A DNA stretch of 62,988 nt, taken from NCBI GenBank assembly GCA_964371655.1, contig CAYJOD010000029.1:1-62988 (forward strand). Reading direction: 5' to 3'. Both the position numbers and the translations under genes were made by a program. This DNA is from CAZGSN01 sp964371655. Lineage in GTDB: Bacteria; Desulfobacterota; Binatia; HRBIN30. Below the pieces are notes generated by a model. That model was not told the origin of the DNA. It searched no databases and was given only the letters and a program-made list of their open reading frames with translations. The number at the start of each line of letters is the position of its first letter. The stretch's first letter is position 1. Of the stretch, positions 42,377-50,279 are shown in pieces.

Positions 42377-43543
42377 TCAGCGCCGCCGCCGGCGGTGGCC
42401 GAACTGTTCGCCAAAGGTGCTGATCTCGCGCAGCGGCCAGACCGTGATGCGATCGTCGACTGGATAGCCACAGGGCGCCGGGCACAAGACCCAGAGGTGC
42501 TCGAGCTGTAGATCGTGCAACGCGATGCGCATCGAACGCGTTACCAACGGCGCCTCGTTGAACTTGACCTCGACGCCGTAGCGCTTGCCGCCGTGCAGGA
42601 AGAACAGATCCAACTCGGCTCCACGATGGCTTCCCCAAAAATAGGCCTCTGCAGGTCGGACGATCCGAAGTACTTGCTCGATCGCGAACCCTTCCCAGGA
42701 AGCGCCAACCCGCGGATGGCCAAGAAGAGCGTGATGGTCGGCGATGCTGAGCAGCGCATGCAGCAGTCCGGAGTCGCGTAGATAGACCTTGGGCGCCTTG
42801 ATCTGGCGCTTGCCGAGGTTCTCGAACCACGGCTGCAGCTGTCGCACCATGAAGGTTCCGGTGAGGATGTCGAGGTAGGAGCGGACCGTCTTGTCCGACA
42901 ACGCCATCGAACGACCGAGCTGCGACGCATTCCATGTCTGGCCGTGGTAGTGCGCCAGCATCGTCCAAAAGCGACGCATCGCCGTTGCTGGGATCGTGAT
43001 CCCGAGCTGCGGGATGTCGCGTTCGAGAAACGTCCGGATGAAGCCATCGCGCCAGGCCAAGCTGTCGTCGTCGGACGCAGCCAGGAAGGAAGGTGGAAAG
43101 CCCCCACGCAGCCACAGAGAATTGCTCGACTCCGGACCGGTTTCGGTCAGATCGAAGCCCGCCAGGTCGACGAACTCGATCCGCCCAGCCAGCGATTCCG
43201 AGACCCCCCGCACTACGTCTGGCGACGCACTGCCGAGAATCAGGAAGCGGGCTTTGTTTCCGGGGCGATCGACGAGCACACGCAAGACCGCGGACAGTGC
43301 GGGGAGCACCTGAATCTCGTCGATCACCACCAACCCGGTGAGTGCGCCGAGGACGGTTTCGGGGTTCTGGAGACGGCGCAGATCCGGCTGCGACTCGAGA
43401 TCGAACCGGGTCGACTTTGTTCCTTCGGCCAGCATACGAGCGAGTGTCGTCTTGCCACACTGGCGCGGTCCAAGGAGTGCCGTCACCGGCGAGCGGCGAA
43501 TGGCAGAGCGTAGGCGCTCGAGATAGGCGGGCCGAGCGAGCAT
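42377..43543 (-). CDS. AAA_14/DUF4143 ATP-binding protein
   Basis: A 388-residue protein. The N-terminal AAA domain has Walker A ALLGPRQCGKTTLAR (residues 22-36) and Walker B LVVIDEIQVLP; the DUF4143 domain follows with YLRDSGLLHALL, WEGFAIEQVLR and SHRGAELDLFFLHGGKRYGVEVKF, a PD-(D/E)xK-like nuclease-fold signature. These proteins are widespread and often linked to mobile DNA or toxin-antitoxin-like behaviour; the function is not established. ATG 43543 matches the family start (LARPAYLERLRSAI). The frame upstream runs into a vapC relic. Confidence 0.9.
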   Translation of the reverse strand: MLARPAYLERLRSAIRRSPVTALLGPRQCGKTTLARMLAEGTKSTRFDLESQPDLRRLQNPETVLGALTGLVVIDEIQVLPALSAVLRVLVDRPGNKARFLILGSASPDVVRGVSESLAGRIEFVDLAGFDLTETGPESSNSLWLRGGFPPSFLAASDDDSLAWRDGFIRTFLERDIPQLGITIPATAMRRFWTMLAHYHGQTWNASQLGRSMALSDKTVRSYLDILTGTFMVRQLQPWFENLGKRQIKAPKVYLRDSGLLHALLSIADHHALLGHPRVGASWEGFAIEQVLRIVRPAEAYFWGSHRGAELDLFFLHGGKRYGVEVKFNEAPLVTRSMRIALHDLQLEHLWVLCPAPCGYPVDDRITVWPLREISTFGEQFGHRRRRR

Positions 43544-43647
43544 GGATCGATACTGCCAGGAAAAGTCGGAATGACAATCCGAATTTTCCCGGTAGAATCC
43601 AGAACCCAACTCGTCGAGGCCCCGGCCGTTGACGGTATTCACGCCGC

Positions 43648-43693
43648 AACGTTTTTTGCTGCGGGCGGCGAGAGTCCAGCCGATGCAGCTCAA
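43648..43693 (-). pseudogene. Relic of a vapC 3' end
   Basis: On the minus strand this stretch encodes ELSCIGWTLAARSKKR, nearly identical to the C-terminus of the intact VapC at 22770-23198 (GLSCIGWTVAARSKKR), at both protein and DNA level. The stop codon has become TGC. The rest of vapC is not present. Confidence 0.7.
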
Positions 43694-43716
43694 TTCAGCC
43701 TGAAAACCTCGATTAG

Positions 43717-43880
43717 AACCGCGGATGAACACGGATGGACGCGGATTCGGAAGCGAACCACTTCCCTTCGAAGCGTATCGATTTTGTCCGGGCGAATTCA
43801 TCACCTGAATCCCTGCATGTCCCGTTTCTGGCTGGTCTTATCCGCGTTCATCGGCGTCCATCCGCGGTTCCAACTGAGTT
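43717..43880. repeat. AACCGCGGATGAACACGG inverted repeat, complete copy
   Basis: Left arm AACCGCGGATGAACACGGATGGACGCGGATTCGG; right arm TTATCCGCGTTCATCGGCGTCCATCCGCGGTT. Copies: 3470-3624 (diverged) and a half at about 62108-62150. Confidence 0.8.
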
Positions 43881-43925
43881 ATTCGGGCTGAGGTTGAGCA
43901 CGGGCCAAAGGCCGGATCGATGCTG

Positions 43926-44933
43926 TCAGGCGCGGGGCGCTTGCTCCAGGTACTTGGCCACGGATTGGATTCCGGTTGCGTAGTCCACGCGCGCCACGTA
44001 CCCGAGCTCGTCGCGAGCACGCTCAATGGGCACGCGGTGGTGCGAGCCCACGAGGTTGAGCGCTTCGCGCGTCAGGGGCGGGCGCTGCTTCAAGTGCAAG
44101 AGCCACCAGGTGGCCTCGCAGGCGTACGCTCCGAGCACGGCCGCTAGCCGAGGAATGGAGCCCGGCGGTTTGACACCGGCGAGTTTGGCGAGATCCGTGA
44201 AGTACTGTCGCCAGGTGATTTCAGAACCGTCGCAAGCGTTGTAGGCGCGACCGACCGCGGCCGGCGTGGAGGCGGCGCGCACGAAGATGTCAACGACGTT
44301 TTCAACATGGACCAGCCCGGCGTTGAGATCGCCGCCGCCAATGAGCGCGGGCATCCCGCTTTTGAGCTGGTCCACCACATCGTGCACCCAAGGCTTGCTG
44401 CCCGGGCCATAGACGTTGGTGGGGCGCACCACCGTGAGCTTCACGTTTCTGGCGCGCGCCATCTCCCACGCCAGTCGCTCTTGTTGCTGCTTGGAGCGGC
44501 TGTACGGCCCCAGCGCCTTGCCCCACGGAAGATCCTCGCTGCATACCGCATTGGGTATGGCGTCGCCGTAGACGACCACACTCGAGGCCAAGAGCACGCG
44601 CGTGTCATTGTCGGCCGCCGCGTTCATCACGTTGCGTGTCCCGCCCACGGTGATGCGCTGGAAGATCTCTTCGTCACCCCAATCGCCGACGACAGCCGCC
44701 AGGTGGAACACCGTGCCGGCGCCGCGCATCGCCGCCGACACGGCGGCGGCATCGGTGATGTCGCCGCGGACGATCTCCACGCTGGCGGGCAAGACCCCGT
44801 CGGTCTTCTCCTCGGGCAGCACCAAGGCGCGCACGCGCACACCCTCCTGCAAGAGCCGCGCGATCAAGGCGCGGCCGATAAATCCCGTCGCACCGGTGAC
44901 GAGGGCTGGCTGGGCAAGGTTTCGAGTATCCAT
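43926..44933 (-). CDS. NAD-dependent epimerase/dehydratase (extended SDR)
   Basis: A 335-residue protein with the nucleotide-binding motif GATGFIGRALIARLL near residue 15 and the catalytic YSRSK near residue 145. It also has FHLAAVVGDWGDEE and TVVRPTNVYGPGSKPW typical of extended SDRs. Related proteins act on sugar nucleotides or 3-beta-hydroxysteroid-like substrates; the latter resembles the C-terminal region here (EATWWLLHLKQRPPLTREALNL). The gene is on the minus strand, upstream of the ATPase region and separated by a repeat. Confidence 0.88.
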   Translation of the reverse strand: MDTRNLAQPALVTGATGFIGRALIARLLQEGVRVRALVLPEEKTDGVLPASVEIVRGDITDAAAVSAAMRGAGTVFHLAAVVGDWGDEEIFQRITVGGTRNVMNAAADNDTRVLLASSVVVYGDAIPNAVCSEDLPWGKALGPYSRSKQQQERLAWEMARARNVKLTVVRPTNVYGPGSKPWVHDVVDQLKSGMPALIGGGDLNAGLVHVENVVDIFVRAASTPAAVGRAYNACDGSEITWRQYFTDLAKLAGVKPPGSIPRLAAVLGAYACEATWWLLHLKQRPPLTREALNLVGSHHRVPIERARDELGYVARVDYATGIQSVAKYLEQAPRA

Positions 44934-44962
44934 AGAACGGCTTCTATCAGCTAATCCGCTTT

Positions 44963-45138
44963 TCTCACCAAAACTTCACCGCAGAGACGCAGAGGCGCGG
45001 AGAAGAGAATCTTCTGAAGAAATTGCGCATCCGCGGAAATAGCAAAGCCCACGGAATCGATCCGGTCAAAATCACGATTTCTTCCAACCATCCAAGGCTT
45101 TCTCTGCGTCTCGGCGTCTCGGCGGTGAGAAATCCCGG
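44963..45138. repeat. CACCGCAGAGACGC element, copy 3
   Basis: Complete element with ends TTCTCACCAAAACTTCACCGCAGAGACGCAGAGGCGC and CTGCGTCTCGGCGTCTCGGCGGTGAG. The interior is complementary to the copy at 39556-39670. Confidence 0.75.
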
Positions 45139-45145
45139 CTGACTT

Positions 45146-46021
45146 CTAAGGACGATCCGCGGACGACGCTGACCGAAGCGCGCCTTTTGTCGCCACGACC
45201 TGCTTCGCCTGCTTGGCGACCGCCGCCACCAGCTGCCCCATCTTCCCATGCTCGGGCTCGATGTCCGGCTCGACGCCGTGCTCGCGTAAGGCTTCCGAGC
45301 ACACCGGACCGATCGACGCGACGGCGATGTGTTGGAGGGCGGCGCGCAGTTGCTCCGTGTTCGGCCCGGCGACCTGGACGACATGGTACACTTGCGTCGC
45401 GCTGGTGAAGACGGCGACGTCGACCGTGCCTGCACAGATCCGCGCAATGGCCGCGCACAAGGGCTCGACGTCTTCGGGGAGAGTCCAACGGTAGATGGCG
45501 ACGTTGCGCACCTGCGCACCACGCTGCACGAGAGCATCGAGAAAGGCGGGGTTGCTGACACCGTATTCCTGAACGGCGACGCGCTTGGCCGCGACCGGGA
45601 GCTCGGCGTCGAGTGTCTGCAGAACCTCGCGCCAGGTGTTGGGCTCGGGGGCCGTGACATCGGCGTGCAGGCCGATCTCGCGCAGGGCGGCAACCGGCTT
45701 CGGCCCGCGTGCAACCAGCTTCGCCTTGCGCAGGGCAGCGACCAGCCGCTCCCGTGGCCAGTCGGCGGCGACGACTTCCGCCAGCGTGCGCAGGCCCACA
45801 CCGGTCATCACGATGACCACGTCGATCAACCCGGCGTCGAGATCGCGAACGTAATCGAAGGCGTGCCGATTCTCGCTGATCGCTACCTCGCGCACGGAAG
45901 GAGCCGAGATCGGCTCGCCGCCGTGGCGGCGGATGAGCTCGGCCATCTCGCTCGCGCGTCGGCTCTCGAACGCAACCACGCGCAGACCGTTCAAGCCGTT
46001 GTCGCTACTAGGCTCCTCCAT
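45146..46021 (-). CDS. hemD: Uroporphyrinogen-III synthase
   Basis: A 291-residue two-lobed HemD. It starts MEEPSSDNGLNGLRVVAFESRRASEMAELIRRHGGEPISAPSVRE and has LIDVVIVMTGVGLRTL, then KRVAVQEYGVSNPAFLDAL and VDVAVFTSATQVYHV, with IGPVCSEALREHGVEPD near the end. This is the cyclising enzyme of tetrapyrrole synthesis. Sequence similarity among HemD proteins is low, but the order of motifs is convincing. No other heme genes are adjacent. ATG 46021 gives the normal length; the frame upstream is repeat DNA. Confidence 0.88.
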   Translation of the reverse strand: MEEPSSDNGLNGLRVVAFESRRASEMAELIRRHGGEPISAPSVREVAISENRHAFDYVRDLDAGLIDVVIVMTGVGLRTLAEVVAADWPRERLVAALRKAKLVARGPKPVAALREIGLHADVTAPEPNTWREVLQTLDAELPVAAKRVAVQEYGVSNPAFLDALVQRGAQVRNVAIYRWTLPEDVEPLCAAIARICAGTVDVAVFTSATQVYHVVQVAGPNTEQLRAALQHIAVASIGPVCSEALREHGVEPDIEPEHGKMGQLVAAVAKQAKQVVATKGALRSASSADRP

Positions 46022-46600
46022 CGGCGCGCAGGCTACAATAGAGCGATGCCCACCGCCACGGGTGAGCATCGGTCGATCGCGAGGATCGACAAACAGGTCC
46101 CGCGGGTGTGGGTGGTGAGTGGAGGGGGGTCCGCGAGTCCTCCACTCACCCCCGCGGGTGGGGAGCGCCATTGCAGCACTCCCTGCTTCGGGATCGCTGA
46201 TTCTAGAGGCAAGGCGTGTGCCGTTGAGGCCGAGGTGTAGCCACCAGGGTTGTGAAAGGCCGCCCGCCGAATACTGCCCACTATTCTGGACGTCGGTGTC
46301 GAGAATAGTGGACGGCAGGGACGCGTGCGCCGCAGAGGTACTGAGCAAAGCGGACGGGCCGCCCTCCCTCCCGGCGATGAGATTCCGTTCGGGGCGCTAG
46401 TTTCAGGCAATCGCTGGGAACGCGGACGGCTCGTCCGCCGGAGGGTGGAAATAAGCGATTCTTCGGCCGAAGTCTTCCTTGACTCGACTTTGGTGTGAAC
46501 ATGCGTCTACGGCACCCGCGCAGTTGCGCTCGGTTCTGGGCTATGCCATACGGGTTCGCCTGCGCCTTGGGGGGCTGGTGCGGGACTCCGAGGAGATTCA
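46022..46600. repeat. Spacer with hairpin and short repeats
   Basis: Positions about 46098-46158 form a long imperfect hairpin: CCCGCGGGTGTGGGTGGTGAGTGGAGG against CCTCCACTCACCCCCGCGGGT. Positions 46412-46440 are a diverged GGGAGCGCGGGCGGCTCGCCCGC repeat. No gene is seen. Confidence 0.6.
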
Positions 46601-47020
46601 ATGAGCGAGATCTTGGCTTTCGATTCCATCCGCGAAGGCCACCGCAGCAGCCACGACTACGCCATCACCCCTGAAGTCTTCGAGCATTTCCTGGCGGCGT
46701 TTCAAGATACCAACCCGGTGCACGTAAGCGACGCGGCGGCACAAGCGCGTGGCTACCCCGAGCGCATCATGCACGGCATGATCCTCGGCGGCTTCGTCTC
46801 CCATTTCATTGGCGTCCACTTCCCGGGCACGGATGCCGTGCTGCAGAGCGTGCAGCTGCAGTTCAAGAGCCCCTGCCATATCGGCGATCGCATCCGCATC
46901 GATGCGGTGGTCTCGCAGGTTGTCGAAGCGGTCAGGGTTCTGGCCATCGACCTGACGTTGCGCAACACCAGCCGCGAGCGCGTCGCCGCTAAAGCCAAGG
47001 TGCAGGTGAGCGTGCCGTGA
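46601..47020 (+). CDS. MaoC-like dehydratase (hot-dog fold)
   Basis: A 139-residue single hot-dog protein. The hydratase core AFQDTNPVHVSDAAAQARGYPERIMHGMILGGFVSHFIG contains the catalytic Asp and His of MaoC/R-hydratases. It would dehydrate or hydrate a 3-hydroxyacyl thioester on CoA or ACP. It is the first gene of a plus-strand cluster and overlaps the SDR gene by four bases. Confidence 0.88.
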   Translation: MSEILAFDSIREGHRSSHDYAITPEVFEHFLAAFQDTNPVHVSDAAAQARGYPERIMHGMILGGFVSHFIGVHFPGTDAVLQSVQLQFKSPCHIGDRIRIDAVVSQVVEAVRVLAIDLTLRNTSRERVAAKAKVQVSVP

Positions 47021-47736
47021 GCCGCGCTTTGGTGACGGGTGGTAGCAGCGGCATCGGCGCCAGCGTAGTGCGCCGTCTGCGCGCTGCCGGCAGCGAGGTC
47101 ATCTTCACCTACTGTCGCGGCGGCGAGCGCGCCGAGGCGTTGGCCGCGGAGACCGGCGCACGCGCGGTTGCCTACGATCAGAGCAGCGCCGCTTCCATCG
47201 AGGAGCTGGCCGCGCTCATTGCCAAAGAAGATCTCGACGTCCTGATCAACAACGCTTCAGGGATCCCGCCCAAGAAGCTGCTGCTGAAGACCGGGGCCGA
47301 TGAGTTCATGGGCTACGTGAGCGAATCGCTGCGCGGCGTGTTGCGCCTGAGCTCGGCCTTCGCGGCGCGCGCGCGCGATCGCGGCAACGGCGGAACCATC
47401 GTCAACGTCCTCACCTCCTATGTGCTCGGCATGCCGCCGGCAAAGCTCAGCGCTTACGTCACCAGCAAACACGCTCTGCTCGGCCTGACGCGCAGCATGG
47501 CGGTCGAGTTCCTCCGCTACGGCGTGCGCGTCAACGCCGTTTCGCCGTCGGTGACGCGGACCAGCTTCATCTCCGACCTTCCGGACCGTTTTGTCGAGCA
47601 GCTCGAGGCGGGTTTGCCGATGGGGCGTCTGGCGACGGCGGACGAAGTGGCGGCGGTGATCGAGTTCCTGATCTCGCCCGCGGCCACCTACCTGAACGGC
47701 GTGAACATCCCGATCGCAGGCGGGCAGACGTGTTGA
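47017..47736 (+). CDS. Short-chain dehydrogenase/reductase (FabG-like)
   Basis: A 239-residue SDR from GTG 47017. The nucleotide motif TGGSSGIGASVV and the NNASG strand are present, with catalytic Tyr-x3-Lys in SAYVTSKHALLGL. The C-terminal ATYLNGVNIPIAGGQTC is typical. It probably reduces a ketoacyl thioester or oxidises a hydroxyacyl group in the same pathway as the MaoC protein. It overlaps the next gene by seven bases. Confidence 0.9.
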   Translation: MSRALVTGGSSGIGASVVRRLRAAGSEVIFTYCRGGERAEALAAETGARAVAYDQSSAASIEELAALIAKEDLDVLINNASGIPPKKLLLKTGADEFMGYVSESLRGVLRLSSAFAARARDRGNGGTIVNVLTSYVLGMPPAKLSAYVTSKHALLGLTRSMAVEFLRYGVRVNAVSPSVTRTSFISDLPDRFVEQLEAGLPMGRLATADEVAAVIEFLISPAATYLNGVNIPIAGGQTC

Positions 47737-49484
47737 ACGCACCCGCAAGCTACAGCGATCTCCTGCGCCAAGAACGCCGCCTCGACTACTCGACGTGCAC
47801 GAGCACGGTGCGTGTCGCCATCCTCGCCGACGCCGCGGTGCCGCAGCTCAGTCCGTTGCTGCGCGTCCTGCTGGCGGAGAACGGCGTGCGCGCGGAAGTC
47901 TACCTCGGTGAGTACGACGCCATCGAGCTCGAAATCTCCGACAAGCATTCGGGTCTGTACGAGTTCCAGCCGCAGGTCGTGATCGTCCTGCATTCGATCA
48001 ACGCCTTGCGGCTGAAGTACTACAAGCAGCATGCCCAACGCGGCAGCTTCGCCGCCGAGGTCGCGGCGCGCACCGAGGCGATCTGGGAGACGCTGAGCCA
48101 GCGCACCTCGGCGACGATCCTGCAGAGCAACTACGTGATGCCGTACGAGCGCCAGTTCGGGAGCTTCGACCACAAGGTGCCCGACGCCTTGTATCCCCTG
48201 GTAGCGGCGCTCAATACCGACATCGCCGAACGCGCGCGATCGCGTTCGAACGTGCTGATCGCGGATCTCGAGGCTCTCGCCTCCTATGTCGGACGGCGGC
48301 ACTGGTTCGACGAGCGCATGTGGACCGTGTGCAAGGCGCTGTGCTCCTTCGAGCTCCTGCCGGCGGTGGCGCAATGTCTGGTCGACATCATCCTGTCGGG
48401 GCTCGGTCGCGTCGTGAAATGCATCGTGCTCGACCTCGACAACACCCTCTGGGGCGGGGTGATCGGCGATGACGGCCTCGAGGGCATCGCCATCGGACCG
48501 TACGGTGACGGCGAGCCGTTCCAGCGCCTGCAGTTCTACCTGCTCGAGCTCAAGCGCCGCGGCATCATCCTGGCCGTGTGCTCGAAGAATGACCGTGCCA
48601 CGGCGCTGGAGCCGTTCCGCGCGCATCCCGAGATGGTGCTGCACGAGGACGACATCGCCGTGTTCGTCGCCAACTGGGACCCCAAACCCGACAACATTCG
48701 CACCATCCGTGAGACGCTGAACATCGGCTTGGACTCGATGGTCTTCGTCGACGACAACCCGTTCGAACGGCAGCTGGTGCGCGAGAATCTACCGGAGATG
48801 ATCGTTCCGGAGATGCCGGACGATCCGTCGGACTACGTGCGTGCGATCGCCGAGCTCAATCTCTTCGAAGTCACCTCGTTCTCCGAAGAGGACAAGCAGC
48901 GCGCCGATCTCTACCGCAGCAACGCACAGCGCGAGAGCCTGAAGACGACGATCACCGACCTCAACGAGTATCTCAAATCGCTCGACATGCGCGGCACCTT
49001 CCGGCGCTTCGACGCCTTCCATCTGCCGCGCGCCGTGCAGCTGCTGCAACGCAGCAATCAGTTCAACCTGACCACACGCCGCCACGGCGCCGGCGAGTGC
49101 GAAGCGATGATGCGCAACGAGCAGGAGTGGGGGCCATTCTACCTGCGCCTGACGGATCGCTTCGGGGACAACGGCCTGATCTCGGTCATCATCCTCAAAC
49201 ACGAGCCGGGCGAGTTGGTCGTCGACAGCTGGGTACTGAGCTGCCGCGTGCTCGGGCGCGGCGTCGAGCAGTTCTTGATCAATCACGTCGTCGAGTACGC
49301 CCGCCAGCATGGCTTCGAATCGATTCGCGGCGTGTACCTGCCGACGGCAAAGAACGGCATGGTGAAGGAGATCTTCGCCCAATTTGGTTTTCAGAAAGAG
49401 CGGGATTTGGACGGTGGTGGAACCGATTGGCGTCTGCGCGTCGCCGATTACGTCCACCGTGACGTCCACATTGCCGAGACCTAG
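47730..49484 (+). CDS. FkbH-like HAD-family protein
   Basis: A 584-residue protein with the HAD motif CIVLDLDNTLWGGVIGDDGLEG (residues about 230-252), the second motif AVCSKND and the C-terminal GNAT-like lobe (NQFNLTTRRH, RFGDNGLISVIIL, VLSCRVLGRGVEQFLI). FkbH proteins take 1,3-bisphosphoglycerate, dephosphorylate it and load a glyceryl group on an acyl carrier protein in polyketide pathways such as FK506. The ACP gene at 49865 is the likely partner. The start is GTG 47730, overlapping the SDR gene. Confidence 0.92.
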   Translation: MLNAPASYSDLLRQERRLDYSTCTSTVRVAILADAAVPQLSPLLRVLLAENGVRAEVYLGEYDAIELEISDKHSGLYEFQPQVVIVLHSINALRLKYYKQHAQRGSFAAEVAARTEAIWETLSQRTSATILQSNYVMPYERQFGSFDHKVPDALYPLVAALNTDIAERARSRSNVLIADLEALASYVGRRHWFDERMWTVCKALCSFELLPAVAQCLVDIILSGLGRVVKCIVLDLDNTLWGGVIGDDGLEGIAIGPYGDGEPFQRLQFYLLELKRRGIILAVCSKNDRATALEPFRAHPEMVLHEDDIAVFVANWDPKPDNIRTIRETLNIGLDSMVFVDDNPFERQLVRENLPEMIVPEMPDDPSDYVRAIAELNLFEVTSFSEEDKQRADLYRSNAQRESLKTTITDLNEYLKSLDMRGTFRRFDAFHLPRAVQLLQRSNQFNLTTRRHGAGECEAMMRNEQEWGPFYLRLTDRFGDNGLISVIILKHEPGELVVDSWVLSCRVLGRGVEQFLINHVVEYARQHGFESIRGVYLPTAKNGMVKEIFAQFGFQKERDLDGGGTDWRLRVADYVHRDVHIAET

Positions 49485-49864
49485 CGTGGTGAGTTGAGAG
49501 TTTGCAGAAGAATTGGAGCATCTGAAACCGCGCCGATCACCCTCACCCCGGCCCTCTCCCAAGGGGAGAGGGAGAAAGGCAAGCTCCCCTCTCCCTTTGA
49601 GACTGTCGATAAATCCGAATGGAAAACAGGAAACGGAAAACCGGAAACCGGAAACTGGACTATGCTTACGCAGAACGGCCGGTTTTTCATTTTCGGTTTC
49701 CGGTTTCCTGTTTTCCATTCTCCGAGCGACAGCCTGTTGCGGAGAAAATCGACCCTCTCCCTTTGGGAGAGGGTTAGGGTGAGGGTTGATCGGTTCAGGC
49801 GTTTGTCTGTGCTCCACCGGGTTCTTGAGACGGACGACTACGAGACAACAACAAGGAGCAATGG
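49485..49864. repeat. Two CTCTCCC elements flanking a GGAAAACAGGAAAC hairpin
   Basis: About 49544-49603 and 49749-49785 are CCCTCACCCC/CTCTCCC elements in opposite orientation. Between them, about 49619-49722, TGGAAAACAGGAAACGGAAAACCGGAAACC pairs with GGTTTCCGGTTTCCTGTTTTCCA. The whole stretch is a nest of inverted repeats inside the FkbH-ACP operon. Confidence 0.75.
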
Positions 49865-50107
49865 ATGACCGATGCAGAGCTGAGAGAAAAGGTGAACGGA
49901 ATCTTCCAGGAAGTGTTCGACGACGACAAGCTGCAGATTCAGAACGAAATGACGGCCAAGGATGTGGAGGAGTGGGATTCGCTCAACCACATCAACCTGA
50001 TCGTCGCCGTCGAGCGCGCCTTCAAGATCAAGTTCACGACCAAGGAAGTCAGCAACCTCGCCAACGTCGGCGAATTCCTCGCGGTCATCAAGAGCAAGCT
50101 GGGGTGA
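49865..50107 (+). CDS. Acyl carrier protein
   Basis: An 80-residue ACP. The phosphopantetheine attachment Ser lies in EEWDSLNHINLIVAVE (residues 35-50). The first helix LREKVNGIFQEVF and the ending FLAVIKSKL are standard. Located between FkbH and the aldolase-SDR gene, it is likely the carrier for the glyceryl-derived or acyl unit. The start at ATG 49865 follows an AAGGAGCAATGG site. Confidence 0.95.
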   Translation: MTDAELREKVNGIFQEVFDDDKLQIQNEMTAKDVEEWDSLNHINLIVAVERAFKIKFTTKEVSNLANVGEFLAVIKSKLG

Positions 50108-50111
50108 GGAG

Positions 50112-50266
50112 AGGGTTCAAGGGTTCAAGGGTTCGAGGGGTCCAGGTCCCGAGCGGAGCGAGGGATCTGCAGTGGAATGTAGTGTCCACCGTGGCCCCGA
50201 AAGATTCTTCGCCGCGGAAATTGTAACGGCCCCCACCCTTGAACCCTCGGACCCTTGAACCCTCAC
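50112..50266. repeat. GGGTTCAAGGGTTC repeats around a GTCATTCCGAG-family element
   Basis: GGGTTCAAGGGTTCAAGGGTTCGAGGGG (50112-50140) and CCCTTGAACCCTCGGACCCTTGAACCCTC (50237-50266) flank copy 4 of the GTCATTCCGAG family (50146-50229), as if one element had landed in another. Confidence 0.7.
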
Positions 50267-50279
50267 ATAAGGCTCTACC

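Noticed and set aside
42377..43804. Extended 475-codon start for the AAA_14 protein
   Set aside because: The upstream 87 codons include the vapC relic and repeat DNA; the normal family start is at 43543.
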